This document shows positions 18,817-27,946 of a stretch of 64,000 nucleotides of DNA, piece after piece; the stretch's first letter is position 1, and every line of letters begins with the position of its first letter. Both the position numbers and the translations under genes were made by a program. Source of the stretch: Roseateles subflavus. Its GTDB lineage: Bacteria; Pseudomonadota; Gammaproteobacteria; Burkholderiales; Burkholderiaceae_C. The stretch is from assembly GCF_030285365.1 (NCBI RefSeq), contig NZ_JASVDS010000006.1:186001-250000 (forward strand). The letters are read 5' to 3'. Under the pieces are notes generated by a model. That model saw nothing but the letters and a program-made list of their open reading frames with translations. It was not told the DNA's origin and did not search any database.

Positions 18817-21280
18817 GGCGCCGCAGGCCGAGGCGCTGCGCGCCCTGGGCGCGCGGCTCATCACGCCGGCCCTGATCGTCTTCCCGGTGCGCCACCACAG
18901 CCCGGCCTGCGCCTTGCAGCTGCAGCGGCTGCTGGCGCGCATGCCCGTGTGCGCCGTGCTCGTCGAAGGACCGCGCAGCTTCACGCGCCTGATCCCGCAG
19001 CTGACGCATCCGCAGGCGCGCATGCCGCTGGCCTTGTACGCCTACTGCGTGTTCAAGGCCCAGGGCGAGACACCCGCGCGCCGCCACGCGGCCTACTACC
19101 CGTTCTGCGACCACTCGCCCGAGCTGGTCGCGCTGCGCCATGCCGCGGCGCTGGGCCTGCCCGCGCGCTTCATCGACCTGGACCTCGCCGAGCAGTCGGC
19201 GCTCGAGTCCGAGGCCGGTCCCGACGAGGCCGCTGCCGACGAGCCCGCACGCTCGCTGCTGGACGAGCGCCATCTGCAGCGCAGCCAGTACCTCGCCCAC
19301 CTCGCCCGCGCGCTGGGCTGCCGGGACCATGAGGAGCTCTGGGAGCACCTGTTCGAGGCCCCGGCCCCCGGCCGCAGCGTCGAGGCGCACATCGCGGACG
19401 TCGCCGCCTACTGCCAGCTCTCGCGGCTCGAGCACGGGGAGGACGAACTGCGCGCCGACGGCACGCTCGCGCGCGAGGCCGAGATGGCCGCGGCCATCGC
19501 CGAAGCGCTGGCGCAGCGCGGTCCCGGGGACGGGCCGGTGCTGGCCGTCGTGGGCGGCTTCCATGCGGTGGTCCTGCCGGATCTCGTGGCGGCCGGCACC
19601 GCCCGGCCCGCGCTGCGGACCCCCGCCATCGACGACCAGGCCGGCGCCCTCATCCGCTATGCCCAGGACCGCCTGGACCGGCTGAACGGCTACAGCGCCG
19701 GCATGACCTCGCCCGCCTGGCATCAGGGGCTCTGGGAGCGTCTGGCGCGGCGCGAGGCGCTCGCGCGCACGGCGCCGGACGCCGCCGCGGCCCTGCGCCG
19801 CGAGCAGGCCCTGAGCGTGCTGCTCGACGTCGCGACCGAGCTGCGGGAGAAGCACCGCGTGCCGCTGCCCCTGCCGACGCTGGCGGCCGCCTGCGAGCAG
19901 GCGCTGCAGCTGGCCGCCCTGCGCGGTCGCGAGGCGCCGCTGCGGGCCGACGTGCTGGACGCCGTGACGAGCTGCTTCGTGAAGGGCGAGCTGGATGCCG
20001 AAGGGGCCCTGATCCTGGACGTCACGCGGCGCCAGCTGTGCGGCACGCTCACCGGCCAGCTGCCGCCCGGCACGGACCGCCCGCCGCTGCTGCGGGACGT
20101 CGAGGCCCGCGCACGGCGTCAGCGCCTGAAGATCGACGACGCCCAGCCGCGCCGCCTGGTGCTGGACCTCTACCGTCGCCCGGACCACCGCGTGACGAGC
20201 CGGCTGCTGCACGGGCTGGCGCTGCTCGGCGTGCCCATGGCCGTGCGCCAGTCCGGCCCCGACTTCGTCCATGGCATGGGCCTGGCACGCCTGCAGGAGC
20301 ACTGGGAGTACGCGTGGTCGGCCGTGACGGAAGGCGCGCTCGTGGAGGCTGGCGTCCTTGGCACGACCCTGCCCCTGGCCGTCGCCCACCGCTTCGAGGC
20401 GCGACTCCAGCGGCTGACGGACGGCACCGACCCGCGCCATGCCGGCGCGGCCGCGGCGCTGCTCGTGCAGGCCTGCGTGCTCGGCCTGCACGACCACGTG
20501 CGCCCCGTGGCCGCCACGCTGGCGGCGGTGATGAACGAGGACGCGCACTTCGAGTCCGTGGCCGCGGCCTGCGGCATGCTGGGGCTGCTGTGGGAGTCGC
20601 GCGAGCCGCTGGAGGCGCGCCAGCTCGCCGAGCTGCCCGCCCTGCTGCAGGCGGCCTACCAGCGCGCCATCTACCTCGGCCGGGACCTGCAGGGTGCCCA
20701 GGGCGATGGCAGCGCCCTGCTCGACAGCCTGTCCCGCCTTCGCGAGCTGCTGCTCAGCGAAGCCGGCGAGACGCTGGACGCGGCGCTGTTCTGGTCCCTG
20801 CTCGAGCATCTGCAGTCGGCGCATGCGCTGAGCCTGGTCCGCGGCGCGGCCGCCGGGCTGCGCTACTGCGCCGGTCATCTGGACGAGCACGGCCTGGAGC
20901 GGCTCGTGGGCGGCCACCTGCACGGCGGCCTGCGACCGGCCGACGCCGTCGCCTTCCTGCGCGGGCTGCTGGGCACGGCGCGCGAGGCCGCCTGGCAGCA
21001 GCAGCGCCTGCTGGAGGTGCTCGACGCCCGCCTGCGCGACTGGCCGGACGGCGAGTTCGTCGCCGTGCTGCCCGAGCTTCGCCTCGCCTTCGCCGGCATG
21101 ACGCCGCGGGAGACGGACCGCATTGCCGAAGCCGTGGCCGGCCTGCACGGCCAGCGCGACCTCGGCCGGCTCGTGCACCATGAACTCGGTGCCGAGGCCG
21201 TGCAGCGGCACCTCGCCGCCTCGGCGCAGCTGCTCGAACGCCTCCGGGCGGACGGGCTGGAAGGATGGCTGACCCCATGA
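18791..21280 (+). CDS. yehM: DUF5682 family protein, YehM-like
   Basis: 829 residues. The N-terminus carries VFPVRHHSPACA and VLVEGPRSF (about 27-60), and a later VGGFHAVVLPDL segment near 255 also suits the family as I recall it. A potential enzymatic fold is suggested by these conserved His/Glu/Gly clusters, but no activity is known to me. The C-terminal half is Ala/Leu-rich and probably helical. I chose the ATG giving MPDASWTAEA over the GTG 9 bp upstream. It ends in a 4 bp ATGA overlap with the VWA gene. Confidence 0.82.
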   Translation: MPDASWTAEAPQAEALRALGARLITPALIVFPVRHHSPACALQLQRLLARMPVCAVLVEGPRSFTRLIPQLTHPQARMPLALYAYCVFKAQGETPARRHAAYYPFCDHSPELVALRHAAALGLPARFIDLDLAEQSALESEAGPDEAAADEPARSLLDERHLQRSQYLAHLARALGCRDHEELWEHLFEAPAPGRSVEAHIADVAAYCQLSRLEHGEDELRADGTLAREAEMAAAIAEALAQRGPGDGPVLAVVGGFHAVVLPDLVAAGTARPALRTPAIDDQAGALIRYAQDRLDRLNGYSAGMTSPAWHQGLWERLARREALARTAPDAAAALRREQALSVLLDVATELREKHRVPLPLPTLAAACEQALQLAALRGREAPLRADVLDAVTSCFVKGELDAEGALILDVTRRQLCGTLTGQLPPGTDRPPLLRDVEARARRQRLKIDDAQPRRLVLDLYRRPDHRVTSRLLHGLALLGVPMAVRQSGPDFVHGMGLARLQEHWEYAWSAVTEGALVEAGVLGTTLPLAVAHRFEARLQRLTDGTDPRHAGAAAALLVQACVLGLHDHVRPVAATLAAVMNEDAHFESVAAACGMLGLLWESREPLEARQLAELPALLQAAYQRAIYLGRDLQGAQGDGSALLDSLSRLRELLLSEAGETLDAALFWSLLEHLQSAHALSLVRGAAAGLRYCAGHLDEHGLERLVGGHLHGGLRPADAVAFLRGLLGTAREAAWQQQRLLEVLDARLRDWPDGEFVAVLPELRLAFAGMTPRETDRIAEAVAGLHGQRDLGRLVHHELGAEAVQRHLAASAQLLERLRADGLEGWLTP

Positions 21281-22398
21281 GCACCCTGGAACGCTGGCGC
21301 CTGGTGCTCGGCCGCTACGCCGAGCAGCCGCTGACCCCGCAAGGCCTGCAGGGCGATGCCGGCCGGCGCGACCGCGCGCTGGAGCACCTCTACGGCCGCG
21401 AATACCAGGGCCGCGGCCTGCGCGGCGACGGCGCGCGCGGACCGGGCTCGCTGGATGCCTCGCAGCTCCAGCTCGTCACCTGGCTGAGCGAGGTCCGCGA
21501 GCTCTTCCCGCAGGAGACGGTCGAGGTCATCGAGAAGCACGCCCTGGACCGCTACGGCCTGACCGAGCTCGTGACCGACCCGCAGACCCTGGAGCGCCTC
21601 GAGCCCAACCAGCAGCTCCTGCGCACGCTGCTCACGCTGCGCGGCCACCTGCACGGCGACGTGCTGCACCTGGCCCGGCGCATCATCCGCCAGGTCGTGG
21701 AGGCACTGCGGCGCCAGCTCGAGGCGGAGGTCCGCCAGGCGCTGGCGGGCCGCCTCAACCCACATCGTCACTCGCCCATGGCCGTCGCCCGCAACTTCGA
21801 TGCCCTGGGCACGGTGCGGGCCAACCTGCGCCACTACGACGCCGAGCGGCAGCGCCTGCTCGTCGAGCAGCTGAAGTTCTTCGAGCGCAACCAGCGGCGC
21901 CTGCCCTGGGACATCATCCTGTGCGTCGACCAGAGCGGCAGCATGGTGGACTCCGTGATCCACAGCGCCGTCATGGCCGGCATCTTCGCGGCGTTGCCGG
22001 CCTTCCGCGTCAAGCTGGTGCTGTTCGACACGAGCGTGGTCGATCTCACCGAGCATGTCGACGACCCTGTCGAGGTGCTGATGCAGGCGCAGCTGGGCGG
22101 CGGCACCGACATCGGCAAGGCGGTGCGCTACTGCGCGCAGCAGGTCGAGGTGCCGCACCGCACCGTGCTGGTCCTGGTCACGGACTTCTGTGAAGGCGCC
22201 GCGCCGGCGGAGCTCGTGCGCCAGGTGAGGCAGCTCGCCGAGGCCCGGGTGCGCATGCTGGGCCTCGCTTCGCTGGACGGCAACGCTCACCCCGTGTACG
22301 ACCGCCAGATGGCCGAGCGGCTCGCGGCCTGCGGCATGGAGATCGCCGCGCTGACGCCGCAGCGACTGGCGCAATGGCTGGTGCAGGTGATCTCGTGA
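21277..22398 (+). CDS. yehP: VWA-domain protein (CoxE-like), YehP-like
   Basis: 373 residues. The C-terminal half is a von Willebrand A domain with an intact MIDAS: DQSGS at 218-222 and GGGTD near 273-277 (threonine ligand). The N-terminal half is helical, as in CoxE/ViaA-type partners of MoxR ATPases. The start in the ATGA overlap with the DUF5682 stop is preferred over an ATG 12 bp upstream, which has no spacing from the GGAAGG element. It likely works with the MoxR-type ATPase of the same operon in metal-dependent remodelling of a target. Confidence 0.87.
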   Translation: MSTLERWRLVLGRYAEQPLTPQGLQGDAGRRDRALEHLYGREYQGRGLRGDGARGPGSLDASQLQLVTWLSEVRELFPQETVEVIEKHALDRYGLTELVTDPQTLERLEPNQQLLRTLLTLRGHLHGDVLHLARRIIRQVVEALRRQLEAEVRQALAGRLNPHRHSPMAVARNFDALGTVRANLRHYDAERQRLLVEQLKFFERNQRRLPWDIILCVDQSGSMVDSVIHSAVMAGIFAALPAFRVKLVLFDTSVVDLTEHVDDPVEVLMQAQLGGGTDIGKAVRYCAQQVEVPHRTVLVLVTDFCEGAAPAELVRQVRQLAEARVRMLGLASLDGNAHPVYDRQMAERLAACGMEIAALTPQRLAQWLVQVIS

Positions 22399-24566
22399 CG
22401 TCCCTGCGCGCCCGCCTCCAGGAACAGCTCGCCCGCTACGACGACGAGGGCTTCGCCGCGCTGGCCAACCGCGGCCTGCTGCGCCGTGCACAGAAGGACC
22501 TCGAGCGCCTGACGGTCCACGTGAGCGAGGACGCCGACACGCAAGTCGTCGTGACCGTCGGCGAGCAGCACATCACCTTTGACGAACGCGGGCCGGCGAA
22601 GGCCCGCTGCGACTGCCCGGCCTCCGGCGTCTGCCAGCACATCCTGGCCGCGGCCCTGGGCCTGCGGCAGCTGGCCGAGGCGGGCGCGGGGGCCGCGCCC
22701 TCCGTGCCTGCCGACCGGCCCGCCACCGGGCCCGACGCCGCCCCCTCGGCGGAGCCTCCCCAAGCGGGCGAGCCCCCCGTCGACCCGCTCGCCCCGCTGC
22801 GCGAGGCGCTGCTGGCGATCAGCCCGGCTGCACTGCTCCGCCATGCCGGCAAGGCCGGCTATCGCTGGGCCTGGCAGTGCGTGCAGGACCACGACGACAC
22901 GTCGTGGCTGCGGATCGGCGGCAGCAGCCATCTGGTGCTGACCCTGCAGCAACCTCGCCTGACCTTGCGCTACATGGGCGGCGGGCTGGAGCAGCTCATC
23001 GCGGACGTGGCGCTGGCCAGGATCGAGAAGTACCAGGTCGCCGCCGTGCTGGCCTTCCAGCGCGCTCATGGGCAGGCACTGACGCCGCCCGAGCCCGCGG
23101 CCGCTCCGCGCACGCAGGCGCTGGACCTCGGGATGGACCACGCCCTGGCCGCCACGGGCGCCGCCTCGCTGCCCGTCACGCGCGAGCGCCTGCGCCTGAG
23201 CGCGCGGCGCCTGTTCGCCGATGCCGTGGAGCTGGGGCTGTCGCATCTGTCCGCCGGCATGCAGGAGCGTTTCACGACGCTGGCGGTCTGGGCCCAGGGC
23301 GCCGAGTACCCCAGCCTGGCACTGCTGCTGCGCCGCCTGGCCGACCACGTCGAACTGCTGCTGGAGCGTGCCGGCGGCGCGGACGAGCACCGGCTGCTGG
23401 ACGAACTGACGCTCGCGCACGCGCTGGTCGATGCCCTCGGCGCGGCGGCGGCGCAAGACCTGACCCCTGCCCGCCTCCTGGGCCGGGCCCGCACGCGCTA
23501 TGACGAAACGGGCACGCTGGAGGTGCTGGGGCTGGGCGCCCGGCCCTGGCGCGCGGCCAGCGGCTATGTGGGACTCACGATGCTGCTGTGGTCGCCGCAG
23601 GAGGGCTTCCTGTCCTGCACGGACGCGCGGCCCGAATCGCTGCGGGGCTTCGACCCGGTCGCCCGCTACCACGCCCCCGGCCCCTGGACCGGCCTCGGCG
23701 CCCCGCAGCGGGCCACGGGGCAGCGGCTGGCGCTGCTCGGGGCTCAGCTCAACGAGGCGCGGCGCCTGTCGGCACGCGAGAGCACCCACGTGACGATGCT
23801 GCCGCCGCAGGCCGAGGCCTGGTCCGCCGAAGGGCTGGAGCCCTGGACCGACTGGGCGGCCCTCGCCGCCTCGCGGCAGGCGGGGCGCAGCCTGCTCGAC
23901 CGGCCCGGCCCGATGGAGGAGTGGGCGTTCCTGCAGCCCGATCGCATCGGCCCGTGCCGCTTCGATGACCACCGCCAGACGCTGCTGTGGCCCTTGTGGG
24001 ACGCCGGCGGTCGCGAGCTGGTGGCCGAGCTGCCCTACGACCGCTTCAATGCGCCCGCCCTGGCGCACCTGGAAGCGCTGCCCGCCGGGTCCGTCACCGA
24101 CGGGCTGATCGTGGTCGCGCAGGTCCGCTCGCTCGGGGGGCGCCTGCGGGCCGAGCCGCTGAGCCTGATCCGGCCCGGACAGGCGCAGCCGGTGAGCACC
24201 CTGCACTTCGACGCCGCGCCAGCCTCGCCGGCCGCGCCGGGGCTGCTTGCCCGCTGGCGCCAGGCCTGGGCCGCCCGGAGCGAGACGCCCCGCGAGAGCG
24301 GCCCGCCGCCGGTCGCGGTGCCGGGAGCGCTTCTCGGGGCGCGGCACACCTTGCAGCGACTCGCCGAGCGCGGCTTGCCCAGCGAGGTGCCCGATGGCTG
24401 GCGGGCCGCCCTGCAGCAGCTGGCCACCGAGACCGGCGTGGCGGGCTTCACGGCCTTCGCGGCCCTCGGCCCGGCGGCACGCCCCGGCGAGGCGCTGCTG
24501 CGGCTGAACTACATCCGCCTGGCCTACGAGGCGCTCGGCGGCGCCGACGCCGACGCCCTAGAGTGA
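22395..24566 (+). CDS. yehQ: SWIM zinc-finger protein, YehQ-like
   Basis: 723 residues. The N-terminal SWIM motif CxC-x5-CxH is complete (C72, C74, C80, H82, in CDCPASGVCQHI), which suggests binding to zinc and to nucleic acid or protein. The rest is an Ala/Leu-rich region without a motif I recognise. Translation starts at a GTG overlapping the VWA stop by 4 bp (GTGA). Frame and neighbours match E. coli YehQ, last gene of yehLMPQ. It ends convergently with otsB, overlapping by 9 bp. Residues 353-357 (QDLTP) are encoded by one copy of a short dispersed repeat. Confidence 0.83.
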   Translation: MTSLRARLQEQLARYDDEGFAALANRGLLRRAQKDLERLTVHVSEDADTQVVVTVGEQHITFDERGPAKARCDCPASGVCQHILAAALGLRQLAEAGAGAAPSVPADRPATGPDAAPSAEPPQAGEPPVDPLAPLREALLAISPAALLRHAGKAGYRWAWQCVQDHDDTSWLRIGGSSHLVLTLQQPRLTLRYMGGGLEQLIADVALARIEKYQVAAVLAFQRAHGQALTPPEPAAAPRTQALDLGMDHALAATGAASLPVTRERLRLSARRLFADAVELGLSHLSAGMQERFTTLAVWAQGAEYPSLALLLRRLADHVELLLERAGGADEHRLLDELTLAHALVDALGAAAAQDLTPARLLGRARTRYDETGTLEVLGLGARPWRAASGYVGLTMLLWSPQEGFLSCTDARPESLRGFDPVARYHAPGPWTGLGAPQRATGQRLALLGAQLNEARRLSARESTHVTMLPPQAEAWSAEGLEPWTDWAALAASRQAGRSLLDRPGPMEEWAFLQPDRIGPCRFDDHRQTLLWPLWDAGGRELVAELPYDRFNAPALAHLEALPAGSVTDGLIVVAQVRSLGGRLRAEPLSLIRPGQAQPVSTLHFDAAPASPAAPGLLARWRQAWAARSETPRESGPPPVAVPGALLGARHTLQRLAERGLPSEVPDGWRAALQQLATETGVAGFTAFAALGPAARPGEALLRLNYIRLAYEALGGADADALE
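23454..23467 (+). repeat. Dispersed motif CAAGACCTGACCCC, copy 1
   Basis: An exact copy inside the SWIM-protein gene, encoding QDLTP. The same 14 bases recur at 39467 and near matches occur at 12369, 44311 (11 bases) and 62455. Confidence 0.5.
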
Positions 24567-25367
24567 CGGCGCCGGCCCGAGGTGGCCGAGCATCGCATCG
24601 AGCAGATCGGCGACCTCCGACGGCCCCGCCAGGAAGAAGCGGGCCGCCGAACGGGCGGCCGAGCGCTCGGTGCCGGGTCCCACCTTGATCGTCAGCCAGT
24701 GCGCCGGCGCTCGCTGGAACACGGGCTCGTCGTTGAGGTCATCCCCCACGAACAGGGCCGTGCCGGCGCCCTCCTGCCGCACCAGCGCCAGCACGGCGTC
24801 CGCCTTGTCCGGCGCGTGCGCGGGCACGATGTTGAAGACCATCTTGCCGCCGAAGACATGCAGCGCCGGGCTGGCCGTCCGCAGCAGCCGCTCCAGCGAG
24901 CGGCGGGCCAGGGCCCGGTCCGGGGCGTTGCGGTAATGCAGGGCGATGGAACTGCGCTTGTCCTCGAGCTGCACGCCGATCGCCTCCAGCGTCCCGCGGT
25001 GGGGCTGCAGCCAGTCCCGCGCCACGGCCATGGCGCTCACCCACACCGGGGCGGGCTCCGCGACCGGGCCCTCCGCTCCATGGCTGCCCACGATGTAGCG
25101 GGGCTCGAAGTCGAGCCGCTGGCGCACATCGGCGACTTCACGGCCGGTGACGATGGCCACCGGCACGCGCGCGGCAATGCGGCCCAGGCGTTCGCTCACC
25201 GCCGCCGGCATGCGCGCCATCGAGGGCAGCGCGACGATGGGGGCCAGCGTGCCGTCGAAGTCGAAGGCCAGCAGGGGCGATGACGCGAGCGTCCGTGCGA
25301 GGGCGGCCTGTCCCTCCGGGCCCAGGATGTGCGGCCTCGCCGGCTGCATCGGATGCATCGCCCCCAC
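24558..25367 (-). CDS. otsB: Trehalose-6-phosphate phosphatase
   Basis: 269 residues, HAD superfamily. Motif I DFDGTL is near residues 36-41 (nucleophile and acid Asp), motif II is in AIVTGR near 71-76, and the C-terminal GDDLND near 208-213 binds Mg. It dephosphorylates trehalose-6-phosphate to trehalose in the cytoplasm. The likely start is a GTG with AAGGGAGGA 6 bp upstream; in-frame ATGs 9 and 18 bp downstream are alternatives. It lies 27 bp downstream of otsA, clearly cotranscribed, and its 3' end overlaps the convergent SWIM gene by 9 bp. Confidence 0.9.
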   Translation of the reverse strand: MGAMHPMQPARPHILGPEGQAALARTLASSPLLAFDFDGTLAPIVALPSMARMPAAVSERLGRIAARVPVAIVTGREVADVRQRLDFEPRYIVGSHGAEGPVAEPAPVWVSAMAVARDWLQPHRGTLEAIGVQLEDKRSSIALHYRNAPDRALARRSLERLLRTASPALHVFGGKMVFNIVPAHAPDKADAVLALVRQEGAGTALFVGDDLNDEPVFQRAPAHWLTIKVGPGTERSAARSAARFFLAGPSEVADLLDAMLGHLGPAPSL

Positions 25368-25394
25368 CGGTGTCCTCCCTTCCTGCCCTCCCGC

Positions 25395-27824
25395 TCAGCC
25401 GGCGCCCAGCCGCCGCACGCGGGCCTCCACGCGGGCCCGCAGACGCCATCTCGCGGCGTCCGCCAGCATGCGCGCCGCCCAGCGGAACACATTGAACTCC
25501 CGCACCGTGCTGCGCAGGCTCACCATCCGCTCACGCTGCTCGGCCGAGGGCATGGTGGCGGCGCGCAGCAGGGCGTCGGCCGTCTCCTCGACGTGGTAAG
25601 GGTTGACGATCAGTGCCTGCGTCATCTCCCGGGCCGCGCCCGCGAAGCGACTCAGCACGAGCACGCCCTGCTGGTCGTCCCGCGCCGCGACGAACTCCTT
25701 GCACACGAGGTTCATGCCGTCATGGAGGCTGGTCACCACGAGGATGTCGGTCGCGCGGAACAGCTCGTTCACGGCATCCGGCTCATGGTGCCAGGCCAGC
25801 AGATGCACGGGCTGGTAGGCCTCCCGCGCGAAGCGGGCATTGATGCGCTCGGCCGCACGCTCCACGCGCTCCTGGAAGCTGCGGTACTCGTCCAGCGACG
25901 AGCGCGTCGGCGCCGCCACCTGCACGAAGACGAAGCGCCCGACCCACTCCGGCGCCTTCTCCAGCAGGCGCTCGACGGCGTTGAGCCGCTCCAGAATGCC
26001 CTTGGTGTAGTCGAAGCGGTCGATGCCCACGGCCAGGCAGACGTCCGCCGGCAGCCCCAGGCGGGCGGCCACGCGGCGGCGGCACTCGGGCACGGGCGGC
26101 CACCGCGCCAGCGTCTCGGCATCCGGCCACTCGATGGAGATGGGGTAGCTCTCCACCAGCGTCTCCTTGTCCTGGAAGCTGATTGTCGACACCTCGGCCT
26201 CGATGCGCGCCTCCAGGTAGCGGTCCACCGTCTCCATGAAGTTGCGGCAATGGAACCGCGTGTGGAAGCCGAGGATGGTGCTGCCCAGCAGGCCCTGGAG
26301 GATCTCGCGGTTCCAGGGGCAGATGCCGAAGGACTCCGGATTCGGCCACGGGATGTGCCAGAAGGTCAGGATGGTGGCCTGCGGCAGGCGGGCGCGGATC
26401 ATCGCCGGCAGCAGCGCGAAGTGGTAGTCCTGCACCAGCACGACGGGGTCCTCGCTGCGGGCCTCGGCCACCACGGCATCGGCGAAGCGCTGGTTCACGA
26501 GCCGGTACGTCTCCCAGTCGGGCTCGCGGAAGACCGGCCGCACATGCGCCACATGGCACAGGGGCCAGAGCCCCTCGTTGGCGAAGCCGTAGTAGTAGCC
26601 CTGCTCCTCCTCGGGCGTGAGCCAGATGCGGCGCAGCTGGTAGTCCTGCAGCCCGGGCGGCAGGCCGACGCGGTCGTGCGCGTCCACCACCGCGCGGTCG
26701 GCACTGCCGCTGCCGTGGGCAATCCAGGTGCCCGAGCAGGCCCGCATCACGGGCTCCACGGCCGTCACCAGCCCGCTGGCCGGGCGTCGCACCTGGACGC
26801 CGTCCGGCCCCTGCTCGTGAACGTAGGGCTCGCGATTGGACACGACGATGACCTGGTCTCCCCGGAGCTGCGTCTGCAACAGCTGGCGCAGGCGCTCACC
26901 GGTCCACTCGAGCGCCGGTCCCTGCATGCGGCGGTACTCGTCCTCGAGATCGCGCAGATTGGTGCGCAGCTCGTCGACGATGGGCGCCAGCTCCGGCGGC
27001 GGCTGCGGCGCATTGACCGGGGGCGTGATGAGCCCGTCGCCGCGCAGGATGGCGCGCGCGCCCTTGACCCAGCCGCGCCAGCTCACCTGGGCCACGATCA
27101 TCGTGATCAGGGCCACCACGAAGCCGAGGCTGGCGATGAAGCCGACGAGGTAGCGGCGCGTGTCCTGGCTGCGCTTCTCGATGAAGCTCATGTCATGCAG
27201 GAGCACGAGACGCCCGGCCAGCGCTGGCGCGGGCGGGCCCTCTTCCGCCACGGCGACGGCGCTCGCCGGCCACGGCGGCGCCATGGCCTCGCTCGCCGGC
27301 AGCGACGCCGCGAAGGCAGGGTCCGGCACCGGCCGAAGCACGGGATAGACGCCCACATGCACGGCCCCGCCCGCCAGGCGAAGACGCGGATCCTGACGGC
27401 TGGCAATGGCCTGGCTGCGCGCGCAGCCGAGCCCCTCGGGGAACGCGCGCGTGGCGTGCAGCAGGTGGTCCTGCGCATCGCAGGCGGCGATGGCGAAGAG
27501 GCGCTCGTCACGCACCGCGCGGTCCAGCAGCGAGGCAAGCCGCTCCGCATGATGAGGGGGGCGGGCACCGGGCTTGCCCGGCCCTGCCCCCGGCGGCGCC
27601 CCGGCGCTCATCGCTGCAGGTGTCGCGCCGTCCACGGCCTCCGCCATGGCCTCCGACACGGCCTCGGACATCGCATTGACCATCAATGCGCCGCGGCTAT
27701 TGAGGTCCCGCGAGAACCAGCGCAGAGTAACCTGATCCAGCAGCGGCAGCGCGATGTAGGCAGCCCCCACCAAGGCCACCGTGAGCGGCAGCAGGAAGCG
27801 GAGCTGGAGGCGGAGTGTCTTCAT
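25395..27824 (-). CDS. otsA: Membrane-anchored trehalose-6-phosphate synthase (GT20) with N-terminal sensor-like region
   Basis: 809 residues, well above the roughly 450-500 of ordinary bacterial OtsA. Residues about 8-30 and 226-248 are membrane helices enclosing a roughly 195-residue extracytoplasmic region. A HAMP-like linker (about 249-300) leads to the GT20 catalytic domain from residue 324 (VIVVSNREP), with HIPWP, RFDYTKG and HDGMNLVCKEF all present. It makes trehalose-6-phosphate from UDP-glucose and glucose-6-phosphate. The architecture suggests enzyme activity tied to a periplasmic signal such as osmotic or envelope stress, which is inference. The start MKTLRLQL is chosen because the longer frame runs into the divergent gene. 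Confidence 0.88.
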   Translation of the reverse strand: MKTLRLQLRFLLPLTVALVGAAYIALPLLDQVTLRWFSRDLNSRGALMVNAMSEAVSEAMAEAVDGATPAAMSAGAPPGAGPGKPGARPPHHAERLASLLDRAVRDERLFAIAACDAQDHLLHATRAFPEGLGCARSQAIASRQDPRLRLAGGAVHVGVYPVLRPVPDPAFAASLPASEAMAPPWPASAVAVAEEGPPAPALAGRLVLLHDMSFIEKRSQDTRRYLVGFIASLGFVVALITMIVAQVSWRGWVKGARAILRGDGLITPPVNAPQPPPELAPIVDELRTNLRDLEDEYRRMQGPALEWTGERLRQLLQTQLRGDQVIVVSNREPYVHEQGPDGVQVRRPASGLVTAVEPVMRACSGTWIAHGSGSADRAVVDAHDRVGLPPGLQDYQLRRIWLTPEEEQGYYYGFANEGLWPLCHVAHVRPVFREPDWETYRLVNQRFADAVVAEARSEDPVVLVQDYHFALLPAMIRARLPQATILTFWHIPWPNPESFGICPWNREILQGLLGSTILGFHTRFHCRNFMETVDRYLEARIEAEVSTISFQDKETLVESYPISIEWPDAETLARWPPVPECRRRVAARLGLPADVCLAVGIDRFDYTKGILERLNAVERLLEKAPEWVGRFVFVQVAAPTRSSLDEYRSFQERVERAAERINARFAREAYQPVHLLAWHHEPDAVNELFRATDILVVTSLHDGMNLVCKEFVAARDDQQGVLVLSRFAGAAREMTQALIVNPYHVEETADALLRAATMPSAEQRERMVSLRSTVREFNVFRWAARMLADAARWRLRARVEARVRRLGAG

Positions 27825-27946
27825 TCCTCGATCACGGCGTGAGCCGGCTTTGCAGGCCGGCAGGTCCCTGGGGCTGGCGGCGTTGTCTCCATCTGGCCAC
27901 GTCACCGTCGTTTCATGGGTTTCGATGCGCAACAGGAGGTCTCTGC

